From Actinomycetota bacterium (lineage in GTDB: Bacteria; Actinomycetota; Actinomycetes; S36-B12; UBA5976): a DNA stretch of 8,588 nt. Shown here piece by piece: positions 1 through 5,972 of the stretch (its first letter is position 1; each line of letters begins with the position of its first letter). A model generated the notes under the pieces. The model saw only the letters and a list, made by a program, of their open reading frames with translations, did no database searches and was not told the origin of the DNA. The translations under genes and the position numbers were made by a program. The stretch spans positions 1 through 8,588 of the forward strand of contig CANKTT010000059.1 in NCBI GenBank assembly GCA_947486505.1, read 5' to 3'.

Positions 1-674
1 GAGCACGTAAGCGGATGCACTTAGTTCTGGGCTTAAGTGCTGGTCTGTTACTTGGATTGGTTTCCTTTGATCTGATTCCAGAAGTTTTTGAACTCAGCGA
101 CTTAGAAGTCGGACATGTTCCAGCTGTGATGGTGATGTTTGTTGTTGGTTTCTTGGCTTTACATATCCTCGAGCGATACTCAGGTGCGCACGAACCGCAC
201 GATTCAAAGTACAGCGACACTCATGAGCATTCGCATAATGCCACTGGAGTAATCGCTGCCTCTGCCATGGTGATTCACGTCTTCCTGGACGGACTGGCAA
301 TCGGAATCGCTTTCCAGGTTAGTTCAGCTTTAGGTTGGATAGTCGCAATCGCGGTTGTAGCCCATGCATTTACAGATGGCTTAAACACTGTTTCGATGTT
401 GATTTCTGCCGGTCGATGGCAGAAACAAGCAATTACACTTTTGATTGCTGACGGTGTTGCCAGAATCAGTGGTGCATATCTTGGTGCAAAAGTCGTGATT
501 TCAGATAACTTCCTAGGCCTGTACCTAGCTTTGTTCGCTGGCTTCTTGATTTACCTAGCTACCTCGCACATTTTGCCTGAAGCACACAGCAATAAGCCTT
601 CACGCATGACACTCTTGGCTACTGTTTTCGGAGTGGTCTTCATGTTTGTAATTGTGACTCTGGTGCATGGCTAA
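1..674 (+). CDS. ZIP-family metal (probably zinc) transporter, 5' end cut by window
   Basis: Inner-membrane metal-ion permease of the ZIP family, likely importing Zn2+ or a similar divalent cation. The frame is open to the window edge (codons for A-R-K-R precede the ATG at 15). That ATG opens directly on what looks like ZIP helix 2 (GLSAGLLLGLVSFDLIPE), so helix 1 and the true start lie upstream. Numbering from that ATG: a His/Asp-rich cytoplasmic-type loop at about 59-74 (H59, H62, H70, H72, H74); helix IV with H88-x3-D92-G93; helix V with H117-x3-D121-G122; and a late HILPEAH motif at 185-191. About seven membrane segments are visible. The helix V signature reads HAFTDG rather than the common HEIPEG, so the metal site differs from canonical ZIPs. 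The stop is two bases before a Zur-like regulator gene, which supports zinc as substrate. Family is secure; the exact metal is inferred. Confidence 0.88.
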   Translation, partial: ARKRMHLVLGLSAGLLLGLVSFDLIPEVFELSDLEVGHVPAVMVMFVVGFLALHILERYSGAHEPHDSKYSDTHEHSHNATGVIAASAMVIHVFLDGLAIGIAFQVSSALGWIVAIAVVAHAFTDGLNTVSMLISAGRWQKQAITLLIADGVARISGAYLGAKVVISDNFLGLYLALFAGFLIYLATSHILPEAHSNKPSRMTLLATVFGVVFMFVIVTLVHG

Positions 675-676
675 TC

Positions 677-1066
677 ATGGCTACCCAACGGTTAACTAAA
701 CAACGCAGAGCAATAACACAGGCACTTACTTCCCAAGAAAACTTTAGAAGTGCACAAGAGATTCACGCGCTGCTCACCGCTAATGGTGAAACTATTGGTT
801 TGTCTACCGTGTATCGAAACTTGACTGAAATGTTTGAAGCCCGCGATGTTGACATGATTATTGGTACAGACGGTGAATCTCAGTACCGACTTTGCAGTAA
901 CGATCACCATCATCACTTAACTTGCACAAAATGTGGACTTGCACTTGAGATAACTGGTGAAGCGCTTGAAGTTTGGGCTAAGCAAGTAGGAATTGATAAC
1001 GGATTTACTGAAATTTCTCACACTCTAGAAATCACGGGTATCTGTCGAGCTTGCAAGAAGAGTTAA
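677..1066 (+). CDS. zur: Fur-family zinc-responsive repressor (Zur-like)
   Basis: A 129-residue metal-sensing transcriptional repressor of the Fur family, the usual length for Zur. The N-terminal winged helix (about 1-75) carries the recognition stretch around GLSTVYRNL (41-49). The hinge has QYRLCS (C73), followed by the HHHH run at 77-80. The C-terminal dimerisation domain has two structural zinc pairs, C83-x2-C86 and C123-x2-C126. C73 next to the His run and the closing GICRAC motif resemble actinobacterial Zur more than iron-sensing Fur. Known Zur proteins bind operators of zinc-uptake genes when zinc is sufficient. The gene starts two bases after the ZIP transporter stop with no clear Shine-Dalgarno, suggesting translation coupled to the transporter and autoregulation from an upstream promoter outside the window. 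It sits next to uppS, as zur does in Mycobacterium and Streptomyces. A Mn or Fe sensor cannot be excluded from sequence alone. Confidence 0.87.
   Translation: MATQRLTKQRRAITQALTSQENFRSAQEIHALLTANGETIGLSTVYRNLTEMFEARDVDMIIGTDGESQYRLCSNDHHHHLTCTKCGLALEITGEALEVWAKQVGIDNGFTEISHTLEITGICRACKKS
1063..1066. other. Convergent stop-codon overlap (TTAA) between zur and uppS
   Basis: The palindrome TTAA holds the zur stop (TAA at 1064-1066, + strand) and the uppS stop (TAA read on the minus strand from 1065-1063). The two genes share bases at their ends and no intergenic terminator can fit. I saw no hairpin followed by a T-run just inside either gene. Confidence 0.95.
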
Positions 1067-1842
1067 TCCTCTGGCAAAGGGTTAGGGACTGCTCCCCCGT
1101 AACGACGATCGCGCGAAGCATAAATTTCACAGGCGTGCCACAAGTGGCGGCGGTCAAAGTCTGGCCAAAGCGTTGGCAAGAATACAAATTCTGAATATGC
1201 GCTTTGCCAAAGCAAGAAATTACTCAACCTCTGCTCGCCGCTAGATCTAACAAAAAGATCAACGTCAGGCATGTCCGGCTCATCTAAATACTTCTTTATT
1301 GTTTTTTCAGTCACCTTTTTCGGATCGATTTTTCCATCCGCAACTTGCTGCGCTATTGCTGAGACTGCGTCCACGATCTCCGCCCGTCCGCCGTAATTCA
1401 CACACATTGTCACGGTTAACCTTGAATTCTTCGCTGTTAGTTTTTCGCAGGCTTCAAGTTCTTCGATCACAGATCGCCAAAGTTTTGGACGCCTACCAGC
1501 CCAGCGGATGCGCACACCCATGTCATTCATTTCGTCACGACGTCGACGAATTACATCGCGATTAAAGTTCATCAAGAAGCGAACTTCTTCTGGAGACCTC
1601 CGCCAGTTTTCCGTAGAAAACGCATAGGCAGATAACCATTTAACTCCAAGATCTAACGAGCCATAGATGCAGTCCATCAGACTTGCTTCCCCGGCTTCGT
1701 GGCCTGCAGTTCTTGGCAGTCCACGTTCCTTGGCCCATCTGCCGTTGCCATCCATAACTATTGCGATGTGGTTTGGAATCAAATCAGATTGGATCTTTGG
1801 TGGCTTGACGCCTGAAGCATGCGGCGGTGGGTTAAGCAACAT
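1063..1842 (-). CDS. uppS: Isoprenyl transferase (cis-polyprenyl/undecaprenyl-type diphosphate synthase)
   Basis: A Z-type prenyltransferase of 259 residues that condenses isopentenyl diphosphate onto an allylic diphosphate to build the polyprenyl carrier lipid for peptidoglycan and other envelope glycans; it acts at the cytoplasmic membrane. The catalytic motif MDGNGRWA spans 30-37, with D31 the expected Mg2+/catalytic aspartate. [11 protein letters not shown] follows at 41-51, then the STENW motif (76-80), and the substrate-binding block [15 protein letters not shown] (199-213) leading into YSEFVF. The proline-rich N-terminus ([11 protein letters not shown]) resembles the mycobacterial long-chain synthase Rv2361c, and the location beside recO and zur matches that gene rather than the second, short-chain Z-FPP synthase. 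The ATG at 1842 is the most upstream start: an in-frame TGA lies four codons before it. No good Shine-Dalgarno is visible. It lies 33 bases after recO, probably co-transcribed. Chain length (C50 or C55) cannot be read from sequence. Confidence 0.95.
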   Translation of the reverse strand: MLLNPPPHASGVKPPKIQSDLIPNHIAIVMDGNGRWAKERGLPRTAGHEAGEASLMDCIYGSLDLGVKWLSAYAFSTENWRRSPEEVRFLMNFNRDVIRRRRDEMNDMGVRIRWAGRRPKLWRSVIEELEACEKLTAKNSRLTVTMCVNYGGRAEIVDAVSAIAQQVADGKIDPKKVTEKTIKKYLDEPDMPDVDLFVRSSGEQRLSNFLLWQSAYSEFVFLPTLWPDFDRRHLWHACEIYASRDRRYGGAVPNPLPED

Positions 1843-1875
1843 GAGTCGATTCTGTCACGTTGATGTTTAGGAAGC

Positions 1876-2613
1876 TCATGTTGCTTGCCGATCAACTAGA
1901 GGAAGCGATCTGAGTCCCCGCTCTAAATGCCATTGCACATATGCGGCAACTAGTCCTGAGACTTCGTTTCGATCTTTTGTGATGGAGGCATCAGCTATTT
2001 CCCAGTCCCCGGACATTAATGCTTGCATTAGCTCGAAAGACTCAGGGCGTGGTGCAACACTGCCAGGAACCCGATGTTCCACGCATAATGCACCTCCAGT
2101 TGACACGTGAAAAAAGGGTTGGATGCCTGCAACGCCACAAATCACACAGGCATTCAAAGTTGGTGAATACCCAGCCATGGAAAGTGACCTTAGTAAAAAC
2201 GCATCTAGCACCAAATTTGACGCATGCTCTCCTGTGACGAGTGTCCTAAGGGCGCCAACTAACAATAAGTATTGTGACTCTGCAGAGATCGAATCTTCTG
2301 GTGTTAGGCGATCTGCAGTTTCTAGCATGGTCTGTCCCGCAGTCCACAGAGAATAATCCAGCGCCAGATCTTGGCCATAGGCATTTAATGACTCGGCTTG
2401 AGTGATGATGTCAAGATTCTTACCCTCAAAAACCAATAGATCTACGCGGCTAAATGGTTCTAATCGAGCGCCGAACTTACTTTTAGTTCTGCGCACCCCT
2501 TTCGCAACAGCGCGAACTTTTCCCCGCTCTCGGGTAAGCAAAGTGATAATCCGATCAGCTTCACCTAACTTATGCGTGCGCAAAACGATTGCTTCGGCGC
2601 GATAACTGGGCAT
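1876..2613 (-). CDS. recO: DNA repair protein RecO
   Basis: RecO, 245 residues, helps RecR load RecA onto SSB-coated single-stranded DNA in RecF-pathway recombinational repair. The N-terminal OB-fold domain (about 1-80) begins with YRAEAIVLRTHKLGEADRII and includes the basic stretch KGVRRTKSKFGARLEPF (38-54), expected to contact DNA. A helical domain follows, with a zinc-finger-like region at C156-x2-C159 and C177-x2-H180. In many RecO proteins the fourth ligand is cysteine; here the position reads CVEH, so histidine could take its place. The C-terminus (about 190-245) contains the common SGDWE segment. The ATG at 2613 gives the expected N-terminus. The neighbour downstream is uppS; the divergent neighbour is an AI-2E-family gene, separated by 53 bases that must hold both promoters. 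No strong Shine-Dalgarno is visible. Confidence 0.93.
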   Translation of the reverse strand: MPSYRAEAIVLRTHKLGEADRIITLLTRERGKVRAVAKGVRRTKSKFGARLEPFSRVDLLVFEGKNLDIITQAESLNAYGQDLALDYSLWTAGQTMLETADRLTPEDSISAESQYLLLVGALRTLVTGEHASNLVLDAFLLRSLSMAGYSPTLNACVICGVAGIQPFFHVSTGGALCVEHRVPGSVAPRPESFELMQALMSGDWEIADASITKDRNEVSGLVAAYVQWHLERGLRSLPLVDRQAT

Positions 2614-2654
2614 GTGTCTATGGTGTCACGTCCAATGCCAAGGTATTGGTCAGG

Positions 2655-2660
2655 TAACCT
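2655..2660 (+). promoter_or_regulatory. Candidate -10 element of a leaderless promoter for the AI-2E-family gene
   Basis: The 53-base divergent gap between recO and the AI-2E-family gene (2614-2666) holds TAACCT, which fits the TANNNT pattern of actinobacterial -10 hexamers. It ends six bases before the ATG at 2667. With the usual spacing, transcription would start at or next to the A of the ATG, giving a leaderless mRNA. This agrees with the lack of a usable Shine-Dalgarno. No convincing -35 hexamer is seen 16-18 bases upstream. I could not pick a clear recO promoter on the other strand of the same gap. Confidence 0.4.
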
Positions 2661-2666
2661 CATTTC

Positions 2667-3767
2667 ATGAGCACTTCACCGAAAGAGCCAGTAAATGTAA
2701 CTGGATTCGATCAAGCATCTATCAAATGGGTCTTTCGCACGATAATCCTTTTCACTGCCGCCGCCATGTTGGCCTTGTGGGTATTTCAACAAAATGTAAG
2801 TTTTATCCTGCTTCTCCTACTGGCTTTGCTATTTGCTGTAGCCATGGAACCAGCAGTGTCTGCGCTTTCAAATCGTGGCTGGCGACGGGGTTCGGCAACA
2901 GGCGTAACGATGCTGGGCATCACAGTACTTGCAGCTGGATTCCTGGCACTATTTGGCGGAATTCTGTTTACTCAGGCATCATCGTTGATTTCAGATTTAC
3001 CGAACTTAGTCACAGATTTAACGACCTGGGTAAATGAAACTTTTAACCAAAACTTGGATCCCAACACTCTAATCAATCAGCTAAATGTCCAACCTTCCCA
3101 AATTGCCAACTGGGCAAGCAACTTTGCTGGCGGCTTTGTTGGAATCATTACCGGAATCGTTGGTGGCCTGTTTCAACTGTTAACGCTTGTGTTGTTTTCT
3201 TTTTATCTTTCAGCAGATGCTCCCCGTCTTAAGCGCAAGATTGGTGCATTGCTAAACCCAAGCGCCCAAAAAGTTGTTGTAACTACTTGGGACATCACAG
3301 TGAAAAAAACAGGTGGGTTCGTAGTTTCTAAACTGTTGCTTGCACTTGCCTCAACTGCTGCGCACTCAATATTCTTTGCTGCAATTGGGTTGCCTTACTG
3401 GCTACCACTTGGCTTGATAACGGGCATCACAAGTCAGTTCATCCCAACCATTGGAACTTACCTGGGAGTTTTGATCCCAGTGCTGTTTGCAGTTTTCAAT
3501 AGTCCAATCGATGCACTTTTCATCATCATCTTTGCTTCGGTTTACCAGCAGATTGAAAATTATCTACTTTCGCCAAGGCTAAGCAAAATCACGATGGATA
3601 TTCATCCAGCAATTGCATTTGGTTCCGTTATTGTCTTTGCAAATCTCTTTGGCGCAGTCGGCGCAATTGTTGCCGTGCCTGTAGCCGCGGCGCTGGTAGC
3701 GCTATTGGACACCTATAGCAAGCGCTATGACTTGATTCCTGAGCTAGTAGAAAACACTAAAGAGTAA
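2667..3767 (+). CDS. AI-2E/PerM-family membrane transporter
   Basis: A 366-residue polytopic membrane protein of the AI-2E transporter family (Pfam PF01594; PerM/TqsA-like). Roughly eight membrane segments are visible: about 20-40, 45-62, 78-104, 152-182, 218-240, 245-277, 280-297 and 315-347. A non-hydrophobic stretch lies at about 105-150. The diagnostic C-terminal half is present: GLITGITSQFIPTIGTYLG (249-267), the YQQIENYLLSPRL segment (293-305), and VGAIVAVPVAAALVALLDTY (331-350). Members have been linked to autinducer-2 export (TqsA) and to Na+(Li+)/H+ antiport; most, including this one, have no known substrate, so the name should not be read as proof of quorum sensing. It stands alone on the plus strand between recO and era, a slot that holds an unrelated opposite-strand gene (amiA2, as I recall) in M. 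tuberculosis. Its stop abuts that of era. The start at 2667 is supported by the candidate leaderless promoter. Confidence 0.9.
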   Translation: MSTSPKEPVNVTGFDQASIKWVFRTIILFTAAAMLALWVFQQNVSFILLLLLALLFAVAMEPAVSALSNRGWRRGSATGVTMLGITVLAAGFLALFGGILFTQASSLISDLPNLVTDLTTWVNETFNQNLDPNTLINQLNVQPSQIANWASNFAGGFVGIITGIVGGLFQLLTLVLFSFYLSADAPRLKRKIGALLNPSAQKVVVTTWDITVKKTGGFVVSKLLLALASTAAHSIFFAAIGLPYWLPLGLITGITSQFIPTIGTYLGVLIPVLFAVFNSPIDALFIIIFASVYQQIENYLLSPRLSKITMDIHPAIAFGSVIVFANLFGAVGAIVAVPVAAALVALLDTYSKRYDLIPELVENTKE

Positions 3768-3770
3768 TTA
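3765..3770. other. Abutting convergent stop codons (TAATTA)
   Basis: TAA (3765-3767) ends the AI-2E-family gene, and TTA (3768-3770) is the reverse complement of the TAA that ends era. The two genes meet with zero intergenic bases in a six-base palindrome. Any terminator for either gene must lie inside the other's coding sequence or be Rho-dependent. Confidence 0.95.
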
Positions 3771-4676
3771 AAAACCAAGTCTTGATAACTGCTTAGGATC
3801 TCGCTGCCAATCTTTGGCAATCTTGACCCGAATGTCTAAGAAAACCGGAACGCCCAACATTTTGCTGATTGCAATTCGAGCTTCAGTTCCAACTTCCTTT
3901 AATCGGCTGCCACCCTTGCCAATCACAATGTGTTTTTGACTTTCCCGCTCTACGTAAATCAGCGCAAAAATGTCCATAAGTGGTTTATCGTCAGGTCGAT
4001 CTGCGCGCATTGCCATTTCGTCAATCACAACTGCTATCGAGTGTGGCAATTCATCGTGGACACCTTCAAGCGCAGATTCGCGAATCAATTCAGCAATCAT
4101 GATTAACTCTGGCTCGTCGGTAAGTTCTCCATCGGGATAAAGAATTTGGCCCTCTGGCAACATACCCATAAGTAGATTGCTAAGTAGATCGACCTGATTA
4201 TCGGCAACTGCAGAAACCGGAACCAATTCGGCCCAGTCAATTCCAAGTTCTTGACCTAGTTTTTGAACTGCAAGTAACTGCTCACCTACCGCTTGTTTAT
4301 CGGTGGTATCAATTTTTGTGATTACTGCAACTTTTTTTACTCGGGGAATCGCAGCAATCTGTTCAGCAATAAACCTGTCGCCAGGACCAATTGCCTCATT
4401 TGCTGGGAAGCACATCACGACAACGTCAACTTCAGACCAAGTGTCTGCAACTAACGCATTAAGTCTTTCACCCAGGAGCGTCTTTGGTTTATGAACACCA
4501 GGGGTGTCAATCAAAATCAATTGGCCTTCGGGTTTTGTTACGATCCCCCGAATTGTGTGACGAGTAGTTTGAGGTCGATCGGAGGTGATGGCAACCTTTT
4601 GCCCAACCATGGCATTTGTTAATGTCGATTTACCAACGTTTGGACGACCCACAATGCAGGTAAAGCCACTACGCAT
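3768..4676 (-). CDS. era: GTPase Era (16S rRNA / 30S assembly factor)
   Basis: Essential-type GTPase that binds 16S rRNA near its 3' end during late 30S subunit assembly. I place the start at the ATG at 4676, giving 302 residues, the normal Era length and the conserved opening RSGFTCIVGRPNVGKS. A further ATG at 4742 would add 22 residues without family resemblance, buried in the upstream gene. GGAG lies seven bases before the chosen ATG. G1 GRPNVGKS (10-17), G2 threonines (37-38, TTRH), G3 DTPG (57-60), G4 TKID (120-123, T in place of the common N), G5 SAV (155-157). The C-terminal KH domain has the GKGG loop (253-256) within VIGKGGSRLK, and the protein ends RLGF, typical of Era. It overlaps the end of the EamA-type gene by eight bases, so translation is probably coupled. 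It is the last gene of the phoH–ybeY run. Confidence 0.95.
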   Translation of the reverse strand: MRSGFTCIVGRPNVGKSTLTNAMVGQKVAITSDRPQTTRHTIRGIVTKPEGQLILIDTPGVHKPKTLLGERLNALVADTWSEVDVVVMCFPANEAIGPGDRFIAEQIAAIPRVKKVAVITKIDTTDKQAVGEQLLAVQKLGQELGIDWAELVPVSAVADNQVDLLSNLLMGMLPEGQILYPDGELTDEPELIMIAELIRESALEGVHDELPHSIAVVIDEMAMRADRPDDKPLMDIFALIYVERESQKHIVIGKGGSRLKEVGTEARIAISKMLGVPVFLDIRVKIAKDWQRDPKQLSRLGF

Positions 4677-5616
4677 TTGAAGTCTCCAAGGATGATTTTG
4701 TTGGTGTTCTTGATTCAACGATACCGAGAAGCGCAAGCGCACCGATGATTACTGCGCAGCCGATCCAGCCGCGCAGATTCATGGCTTCGCCCAAAATGAA
4801 TACGCCCATCAAGGTGGCCAGAACCGGTTCGGCCAATGTCAAAGTTGAAACCGTGCCTGGACTCAAGTGCGTTAGGCCATTGCCGAACAGGATGTAACCA
4901 AGCGCGGTTGTGGCTAAGCCGATGTACAGCACAAATCCAACCAAGACTGCACTGTTAATCCAAGCACTAGTTAATAAGACAATTGGCAGAGACAAAACTG
5001 CGCCAATTCCAAAAGCTGCGCCCAGAACTTCTGCGCCCGTAACTTCGTGAGTACGGGTTAGGCGAACTCCAAAGACCGTAAAGATCGCATACATAACCCC
5101 AGAAATAAAAACTGCAAAAAATCCTAAATTGTCACGAACTTCACTGACACCAGTTATGAGCGCTAATCCAACGACTCCCATAAGCGTCGATACCACCCAA
5201 ATCGCTGTTGGTTTTCCAGTACCAACCATCCAACCCAGAACCCCGGCAAAAAATGGCGCGGTTGCCAGCGCTCCTAGTGTTCCCATCGCTACCCCAATGC
5301 GGGCCGCACCAATAAAGAATGAGATTTGATATGAAAGCACAGCCAAAGCCATAACCCACACGATTGGCAGTTTGATTAGCTTTCGTAACCCAGAAGTACC
5401 GTATCGAATTGCAGCATATGCAGCTAGGCCAATTCCGCCTAAGAAAACTCGCCACGCGCCAACCGAAATGCTGCTTCCTGGAAAGTCTAAATATGCTCTA
5501 CCTGTTGCACTAGTGCTGAACAAAACACATGCCAGTAAAACTGATACGACTGCTAGTTGCCGGCCGTTCTTTGGTAACGAGATGCTGGTAGCAGAACCTA
5601 GGTTTGAACCATTCAC
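4669..5616 (-). CDS. EamA/DMT-superfamily transporter
   Basis: A 315-residue drug/metabolite-type permease. Ten hydrophobic segments are visible at about 20-40, 52-70, 84-103, 108-130, 138-155, 164-185, 195-217, 223-246, 255-275 and 283-300, forming two EamA repeats. The second repeat ends with the characteristic LAEPVLATLMGVFILGE stretch (261-277) and the helix-breaking GWIGCAVIIGALALLG segment; first-repeat counterparts include GAWRVFLGG (53-61) and the GTLGALATAPFFAG region (112-125). Members of the family export amino acids, nucleosides or drugs, or import metabolites; nothing here fixes the substrate. Start codon is GTG at 5616, overlapping the previous stop as GTGA, and no other plausible start lies near. 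The gene end overlaps era by eight bases. It sits inside the conserved ribosome-assembly run, where Mycobacterium has no such gene as far as I recall, so it is likely a lineage-specific addition that has become translationally coupled. Confidence 0.9.
   Translation of the reverse strand: MNGSNLGSATSISLPKNGRQLAVVSVLLACVLFSTSATGRAYLDFPGSSISVGAWRVFLGGIGLAAYAAIRYGTSGLRKLIKLPIVWVMALAVLSYQISFFIGAARIGVAMGTLGALATAPFFAGVLGWMVGTGKPTAIWVVSTLMGVVGLALITGVSEVRDNLGFFAVFISGVMYAIFTVFGVRLTRTHEVTGAEVLGAAFGIGAVLSLPIVLLTSAWINSAVLVGFVLYIGLATTALGYILFGNGLTHLSPGTVSTLTLAEPVLATLMGVFILGEAMNLRGWIGCAVIIGALALLGIVESRTPTKSSLETSNA
4684..4687 (-). promoter_or_regulatory. Ribosome binding site that decides the era start
   Basis: Read on the minus strand, GGAG is followed by seven bases (acttcaa) and then the ATG at 4676. 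It lies inside the 3' end of the EamA-type gene. This is one of the few recognisable Shine-Dalgarno cores in the window and favours the 302-residue Era over the longer reading frame. Confidence 0.65.
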
Positions 5617-5972
5617 GTTAATCGAATGTCCACAGGGCTGCCTGCTTCATCTATGACATGAAGTGGAACGCCTGCGCCAGCAAATGACCGAACTAGTTCA
5701 AGGTCGGATGCAGAAATCATTAACTCACCATTTGATGAAACAACTACTGACTCAACCCCAGTCGAGCCAGATGCAACTGCTTGCGCAACAACCATTTCTA
5801 CAGCCGACAGCTTTAATGATCCAACTGAAACTTCAGCGCTGGCATAAGTTCGACCAGTTTCATCGCGAAGTGCGGCACCAACTTTTGCCTGAATTCTGGA
5901 ACGGGCACCCTTGGCAAGTATGGCCAACTTATCGTCTTCTGGATTCCAATCACTCACTTGAATCAACTTCAT
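5613..5972 (-). CDS. Cytidine-deaminase-like protein lacking catalytic residues
   Basis: Small soluble protein of 119 residues from the ATG at 5972 (a TTG at 5978 would add two). It occupies the position between the corC-like gene and era that holds a conserved small protein in other actinobacteria (Rv2365c in M. tuberculosis), often auto-annotated as cytidine deaminase. Shared features as I recall the family: NPEDDKLAILAKGARSR (10-26), RDETGRTY (36-43) and GSLKLSAVEMVVAQAVASG (51-69). The last aligns with the deaminase helix that normally carries C/H-A-E, but here the zinc ligand position reads S56 and the proton-shuttle glutamate position reads V58. There is no PCxxC motif: the protein contains no cysteine, and its only histidine is H105. 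It therefore should not deaminate. It may bind a nucleoside or RNA, or only keep the fold; this is inference. It overlaps the CorC-like gene by 23 bases and the EamA gene by four. Confidence 0.75.
   Translation of the reverse strand: MKLIQVSDWNPEDDKLAILAKGARSRIQAKVGAALRDETGRTYASAEVSVGSLKLSAVEMVVAQAVASGSTGVESVVVSSNGELMISASDLELVRSFAGAGVPLHVIDEAGSPVDIRLT

Noticed and set aside
2614..2627. Direct repeat GTGTC-n4-GTGTC beside the recO start, a possible operator
   Set aside because: Two five-base copies in a short gap are not enough to support a binding site, and they match no operator I recognise.
2612..3037. A 141-codon open frame on the + strand overlapping the start of the AI-2E-family gene
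   Set aside because: It is out of frame with a strongly supported membrane protein, is rich in Cys, His and Trp with no recognisable motif, and is best explained as a shadow.
2667..3767. Reading the AI-2E-family gene as evidence of a quorum-sensing system
   Set aside because: No luxS, lsr or sensor gene is present, and the family name covers proteins with other or unknown substrates.
3805..3819. Perfect six-base inverted repeat TGCCAA-TCT-TTGGCA about 40 bases after the AI-2E-family stop, a possible terminator
   Set aside because: The stem is short, no T-run follows, and the bases encode the conserved end of Era; chance is the simpler reading.
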